From Trichomonas vaginalis G3 (lineage: Eukaryota; Parabasalia; Trichomonadida; Trichomonadidae), in contig NC_067204.1 of assembly GCF_026262505.1 (NCBI RefSeq), positions 20,801,300 through 20,865,299 on the forward strand: a stretch of 64,000 nucleotides of DNA, written 5' to 3'. Within the stretch, counting starts at the first letter, position 1. Every line of letters starts with the position of its first letter. Below, one piece after another: positions 59,895 to 64,000 of the stretch. Both the position numbers and the translations under genes were made by a program. The notes beneath the pieces were generated by a model. It did not search any database. It saw only the letters and a program-made list of their open reading frames with translations, and had not been told where the DNA came from.

Positions 59895-60545
59895 TTAGTT
59901 ACTTGTCTGATCAATGTATACTGGGACGTAAAGGCGCCATTGTGCGTACATTGAGAAGAATTTTGATGCGAACTGTTCACTTGGTAATTTTTGATAGAAG
60001 AACTTACGAGATGTTTTCGGATCTGAATTCAATATAAGTTTTAGAATTTCATCATCGTTTGCTGTTGAACCTAAATCTCTAAATGTCTTGAAAACCCAAA
60101 TAACGAAAGGCTGAGCGAGTTTGTTAATTCTAGATATAAACATTGGGGCTTGGTCTTTAGGAATTGGACCTTCCATGAATTGTTCAAAATCTTGAAGTCC
60201 GGTAATTGGAGTTGGATTCGTTTTATGCTCAGATAAGCTTTGGCGAGTTATAAATGATTTATTTACCTTGTTAACCATATTGTTAAACGGACTTTTGTTA
60301 TCAGTCCATAAAAACCAATCTGAAGGAGGTGCTCCTTGAATTGGCTTTTCAGATAATATTTGTGATACAGGCTTTGATTGAATTGAACCTACTTCAAGCG
60401 CTAAAGCGTTTCCATCGACCAAACCAGAATCAAACCAAGCTTGAAGCATTGCAGTATCCATTGGACCAATATTACCGACGCGCTCATCTTGGATATTGTA
60501 TTGTTCTTTTCGTCCATAACTCTGCTGATTTTGATAGTTATCCAT
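59895..60545 (-). CDS. GYF-like domain protein
   Basis: The protein has 216 residues. Near the N-terminus, NIGPMDTAMLQAWFDSGLVD (about 25-44) follows the GYF pattern (GPF, M, W, then a glycine turn), although the G-Y-F triplet itself is not kept. GYF domains bind proline-rich peptides in splicing and mRNA-decay factors. The C-terminal half is helical (FVIWVFKTFRDLGSTANDDE) and resembles the SMY2/GIGYF tail only vaguely. TCATA (60553-60549) is an Inr four bases from the ATG at 60545. Confidence 0.55.
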   Translation of the reverse strand: MDNYQNQQSYGRKEQYNIQDERVGNIGPMDTAMLQAWFDSGLVDGNALALEVGSIQSKPVSQILSEKPIQGAPPSDWFLWTDNKSPFNNMVNKVNKSFITRQSLSEHKTNPTPITGLQDFEQFMEGPIPKDQAPMFISRINKLAQPFVIWVFKTFRDLGSTANDDEILKLILNSDPKTSRKFFYQKLPSEQFASKFFSMYAQWRLYVPVYIDQTSN

Positions 60546-60982
60546 TTTTATGAGAAAAGTGACAAAATTGAATTTAACTCAGATTCCATGAAACAATAGC
60601 TCTTTCTCATTATTTCAAACATCTCATTAGTATTATTTTTTGTAATATTGTCATATGTTAATAGATGGAGTCAATATAAACCTGTAATAATTTTTTTTAG
60701 TCACCAATCGGAAAAATTTTGTGGCTTCGAAATTTCCTTTTTCTAAAGATACTGCATTGTTTTATTCCAATAAAAATATATCCATAATAGCACCGGTTAG
60801 TGCATGCACATATCTCTATAGATAGATTCCTCTTAAGATTTTCAGATAGCAAGATAGAAACACCCAAAATCCCCTATAAAATTGAATGTTCTTTCAAAAT
60901 TGAGAGATAAGTTATTTATCCGGAAAAATAAAAACAATACATATTGAAACAATATTACAATGTGAAACAAAACATTATTCTT
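60546..60982. other. intergenic stretch, no gene
   Basis: AT-rich; holds the promoter of the GYF-like gene at its left end. Confidence 0.5.
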
Positions 60983-63217
60983 TTACTTCGAAAGATATTG
61001 AGATAATTCAGTTCTTAACATTGGCGCAAGTTTGCAAACCGCGTTAATTGCGCCGTTATTGCACTTATTTTCTTGATCAAATTGGATCAATTCCTGAATA
61101 CCTTCTTGCTTGGTTGCCATCGTTCCGATTTTATCAACAATCTTAACGAAAATAAGCTTATCATTAACAGTCATCTCAGGAGGTTCCTCATATTCTTCTT
61201 CCATTGCAACTTTGCCGACAATTCTTTGATCAACACTCTGATTTTGCTTAAAGAATTCTGATGTCATTCTTCTTTGCTGATCAAGTGTAACCGTTTCAGT
61301 GAGAAGGCTCTTATAGAGAACAGGGCGAAGATCTTCCTTTGGAACATCTCCATATCTTGTGATGGCGTCTTTAACGTAATCTCTGAGCATCATTAGATCA
61401 GCTCCAACTCTATCTAAGCAGAAGAGAGAGTTTGCAGTCATGAAAACATTATAAACAAATGTTTGTCTCGTGATTCTCTCAGGCTGCTTATCAATGAACA
61501 TGATTAATGACTGATATAATGAAAATACAGGGACGACAGTGACCAAAATAAAACCAATTGCATTCATTGGCTCACTAAACTTCTGATCAATGTCTAAAGA
61601 GAAATTGAGCATTGAATTAAACAATGCAACAAGTGATTGATTCTCGATTGCACTGATAAGTGTTGGCTCTGATAAGAATGCATAAGTACAATACAATAAG
61701 TATCTAACAAGTCTTTCATCTGTTGGCTGATCTTCATATAATGAGAATAAAAATGAGAAAATTTCTCTTTGATTTCTGATGAATTCAGGAATTGATCTAA
61801 TTCTCTCGATCTGAGCTTGTAAAGCAGCAATAGGATCGCTTGTGTCTATATTTCCGTCGCCATCAACACCTTTTGGAGCAATTGAGAATAATAATTGTTT
61901 TGCGGGTTCGGAAATGATCTTAAGCCTGTTGTGAGATAAATCCTTTAACTGAGATTCAACACTTGTTAAATCGTCAAGCTTGCCAAGCTCTTCGAAAATA
62001 ATTGTAATGATTGCAGAGTGTTCAAGCGAAATTGACTTAAGAAGAGCATAAGCGTAATCTGAGTTCTTAGAACTGAACTTAAGTGCATCAAGAAGATCAC
62101 TGTATGCATCACTTTTTGTTGCAATGCACCATAAAACAATTGGAACAATAAAAGTCAATTCTACCTTTGAAACCTTTATGCCTTCCTGTAAGTTATCCAA
62201 AAGCAAGCCCAAAGCTGCTTGGGCGCATGAAACTTGTCTCATTAAAAATTGAATTCCGCACCATTTGAGCATAATATCAATTGTGTACTGGAATTTCTTT
62301 GGAGGCTTGAATGCTGTGCGCAAACTTTCGAGAGCACTCAATCTGTCAACGTATAAAGTAGAAAGAAGTAATTTCGAAATATCATCATCAAAAACATCGC
62401 GAACATCATTAGAAAGTGAAGCTAAAAATGGAGCAAAAGCTGTTGAATCATGAATAAGTTTCAGTCCATCTTCTTCAGACATTTGCTCATTTCTTGATTT
62501 ACGAGAGAAAGCTGAAGAATTGATTGCTATTGTTGCTTCTGGAGTTTCAACTATCTCGGAGATCATTGATTTACTCTTGTCAACTTCAATTCCAGAAGCA
62601 TCGATATATTGATGTAATAATTTCTGCTGACTTGATGGCAATGAGGCAAATGCTTGCTGTAATGCATCAGTGAAGTCTTGATTCTTTGAAAATACTTGCG
62701 CAATTAGCTTTGTATTTTCGACCTTATCTTCTACAGCGGTTGCAATAAGTAGCATGCATGACTTCCAATCATTAATGGTCAAAGTATCAATTTTTTCGTT
62801 AATATAGCTTATTAATTCATTTCTGATTTCAGATGAAAAATTATTATTGAATTGATCGAATTGTTGGATGAAAAAGCCAGCAGGAATTACGCTTAAGAGA
62901 GATGTTAGTGTTCTTAATGCTTGTGATTTGATGTTTTCTCTTTGGTCAGTGAGACATAAAATTATTGAATAACAAACTGTTGTTGTATCTTCTGGTATTT
63001 GGAAATCTTTTGTGCCAATATGTTCCAAAATCTTTAAGCTACGCTGTCTAACTGCTTTATCATCGTTTTGCAGGTATTTTGGTAAAATCTTGAAACAATT
63101 TTCGCAAAATGTAGCGTCTACAATATCATTATCATCGTCAATCAATTGATTTTCAATATCTTCTATATATTCTAGCTGTGATTTTGAGTCATTGGCCTTA
63201 AAAGCAGCGGTATTCAT
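60983..63217 (-). CDS. TOG-domain microtubule-associated protein, XMAP215/Dis1-like
   Basis: The 744-residue protein is built of HEAT-type helices. TOG-like arrays fill about residues 20-210 (RQRSLKILEHIG, IKSQALRTLTSLL) and 250-440. The second has YTIDIMLKWCGIQFLMRQVS, matching the TOG4-type stretch (DLxLKWxxLRFF) of XMAP215/ch-TOG. A third helical block closes the chain. XMAP215 proteins bind tubulin and speed plus-end growth; animal members are much longer, yeast-like ones about this size. CLASP is the main alternative. It shares the window with a beta-tubulin gene but not its neighbourhood. Confidence 0.7.
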   Translation of the reverse strand: MNTAAFKANDSKSQLEYIEDIENQLIDDDNDIVDATFCENCFKILPKYLQNDDKAVRQRSLKILEHIGTKDFQIPEDTTTVCYSIILCLTDQRENIKSQALRTLTSLLSVIPAGFFIQQFDQFNNNFSSEIRNELISYINEKIDTLTINDWKSCMLLIATAVEDKVENTKLIAQVFSKNQDFTDALQQAFASLPSSQQKLLHQYIDASGIEVDKSKSMISEIVETPEATIAINSSAFSRKSRNEQMSEEDGLKLIHDSTAFAPFLASLSNDVRDVFDDDISKLLLSTLYVDRLSALESLRTAFKPPKKFQYTIDIMLKWCGIQFLMRQVSCAQAALGLLLDNLQEGIKVSKVELTFIVPIVLWCIATKSDAYSDLLDALKFSSKNSDYAYALLKSISLEHSAIITIIFEELGKLDDLTSVESQLKDLSHNRLKIISEPAKQLLFSIAPKGVDGDGNIDTSDPIAALQAQIERIRSIPEFIRNQREIFSFLFSLYEDQPTDERLVRYLLYCTYAFLSEPTLISAIENQSLVALFNSMLNFSLDIDQKFSEPMNAIGFILVTVVPVFSLYQSLIMFIDKQPERITRQTFVYNVFMTANSLFCLDRVGADLMMLRDYVKDAITRYGDVPKEDLRPVLYKSLLTETVTLDQQRRMTSEFFKQNQSVDQRIVGKVAMEEEYEEPPEMTVNDKLIFVKIVDKIGTMATKQEGIQELIQFDQENKCNNGAINAVCKLAPMLRTELSQYLSK

Positions 63218-63849
63218 TTTAGTGTACGTTTATTTATATTTCCATTATAAAACATACAGTCCAATCTAATTAGATATATCATTTAATTCTACTGTCAAAC
63301 TGAAACAAAATAATTTTATCATGGTATCTCATTTTTTACAAGATTTCAAATTATTATCAAGCTTTTTATTAGAATAATAAGGTGTAACCTATCATTTTAT
63401 TAGGAGTTAGTGAGAAACTCTACCAACTAGAGGCAGAAATATCAATATTTTAGTTTGAATTGGAACATTATCTCGAATACAGAATTATCTTGTGTCTCTA
63501 ACATTGATAAGAAGATATATGACATATGCATATTAGATTTATGACATAAATATATCTTCTCAGTCAAATTCGATTAATGAAGTTCAAAATCATGTTTATA
63601 GAGATATAAATACAAGACTTATGAATAATATTGATAATTTAACTTTAGGATTATGGCGAAATAGATCAATATTATGGAATATCAAAATATCTCAAATTTT
63701 TCGAAACACTTAGTCGTATCGCCTAATCATCTTTTAGTGATAAGGTTCCTTCTTTTCATAAGTTCTAATTTCCAAGGAATATAAAGTACCACCTTGAAAG
63801 AGCAACTTCCTCTCCCTTATTTTGACAAATTTTTTTGTCTAATTTTCTG
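63218..63849. other. intergenic stretch between divergent genes
   Basis: Promoter region of both genes, AT-rich; no repeat or RNA gene seen. Confidence 0.5.
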
Positions 63850-64000
63850 ATGGCTGAATCTGGTAAAACAACATTAGTCAGCTTGACGAAAGGATTTATA
63901 TCAATGCTAGCTTGCTCAAGCACTGGCGAAATAGATTTGGTTGAAGCCGAAGCAGCTCTCGGAACTTCTAAAAGAAGATTATACGACGTTGCAAACGTTC
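63850..64000 (+). CDS. E2F/DP-family transcription factor, 5' end only
   Basis: Fifty codons are visible from the ATG at 63850 before the window ends. LVSLTKGFISMLACSSTGEI, LVEAEAALGTSKRRLYDVAN corresponds to the start of the E2F winged-helix DNA-binding domain (family: SLxxLTxxFxxLL and VxxRRIYDITNVL). The RRLYDV recognition helix is complete. E2F proteins, with a DP partner, control S-phase genes. Whether this is an E2F or a DP subunit cannot be told from this part, although RRxYDxxNV is common to both. Confidence 0.85.
   Translation, partial: MAESGKTTLVSLTKGFISMLACSSTGEIDLVEAEAALGTSKRRLYDVANV

Noticed and set aside
1-64000. Spliceosomal introns
   Set aside because: I found no match to the trichomonad 3' intron signal ACTAACACACAG; the genes read through without gaps.
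1-64000. tRNA or rRNA genes
   Set aside because: No convincing paired A and B box of a tRNA and no rRNA-like GC-rich stretch was seen by eye; a covariance-model scan would settle it.

Overview
The window is nuclear DNA of a parabasalid, almost certainly Trichomonas vaginalis or a very close relative. It is AT-rich with intron-less genes. Many genes start within about 10-25 bases of an initiator of the form TCA-pyrimidine-A/T or of the M5 form CCTTTW, both known trichomonad core promoter elements. It carries five genes of the large trichomonad ankyrin family (N-terminal helical region, then ankyrin repeats), a Tvmar1-like mariner, what looks like one end of a Maverick/Polinton, tandem discoidin-like genes, and a beta-tubulin with strong codon bias. 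No canonical trichomonad intron was seen.

Layout. 1-3058: one end of a large virus-like element, probably a Maverick, lying inside a copy of a TA-flanked DNA transposon whose surviving part runs to 3711. 3842-8331: an ankyrin gene, a glycine-rich gene without a start codon, and a TBC-domain gene. 8432-9423: a complete copy of the same non-autonomous transposon. 10117-11358: an amino acid transporter. 11408-12881: a run of miniature elements, three of them joined end to end at shared TTAA sites. 13010-14335: ankyrin. 15011-16126: an ubiquitin-like domain fused to a KPVIYLYP domain. 16455-17846: a helical-repeat gene with one in-frame stop, plus a decayed copy at about 18213-18535. 18850-26109: a small unknown protein, an exportin-7-like receptor, a RhoGAP-like protein, MND1 and a CENP-X-like histone fold. 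26571-30106: an ankyrin gene split by a mariner. 30702-32831: a ubiquitin protease. 33806-35251: ankyrin. 35660-37003: beta-tubulin. 37004-41482: a 4.5 kb gene-poor stretch. 41483-49068: a 7-TM protein, three tandem discoidin-like genes, a PfkB kinase, a small coiled-coil protein and clathrin light chain. 51052-55689: a giant membrane adenylyl cyclase. 56451-64000: a TMEM216/TMEM17-like protein, an ankyrin gene, a GYF-like protein, an XMAP215-like TOG protein, and the 5' end of an E2F gene cut by the window edge.

There are no operons; the genes are independent, often divergent pairs with 180-630 bp between them. The housekeeping genes touch microtubules (beta-tubulin, TOG protein, transition-zone protein), trafficking (TBC, clathrin light chain, exportin), ubiquitin (USP, Ub fusion), chromatin and meiosis (CENP-X, MND1), cell-cycle transcription (E2F) and signalling (cyclase, 7-TM). 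The most notable accessory feature is the set of miniature elements with TTAA target duplications and a shared GCACT tip, which suggests one transposition machinery moving several short families. Assignments rest on sequence reading alone.
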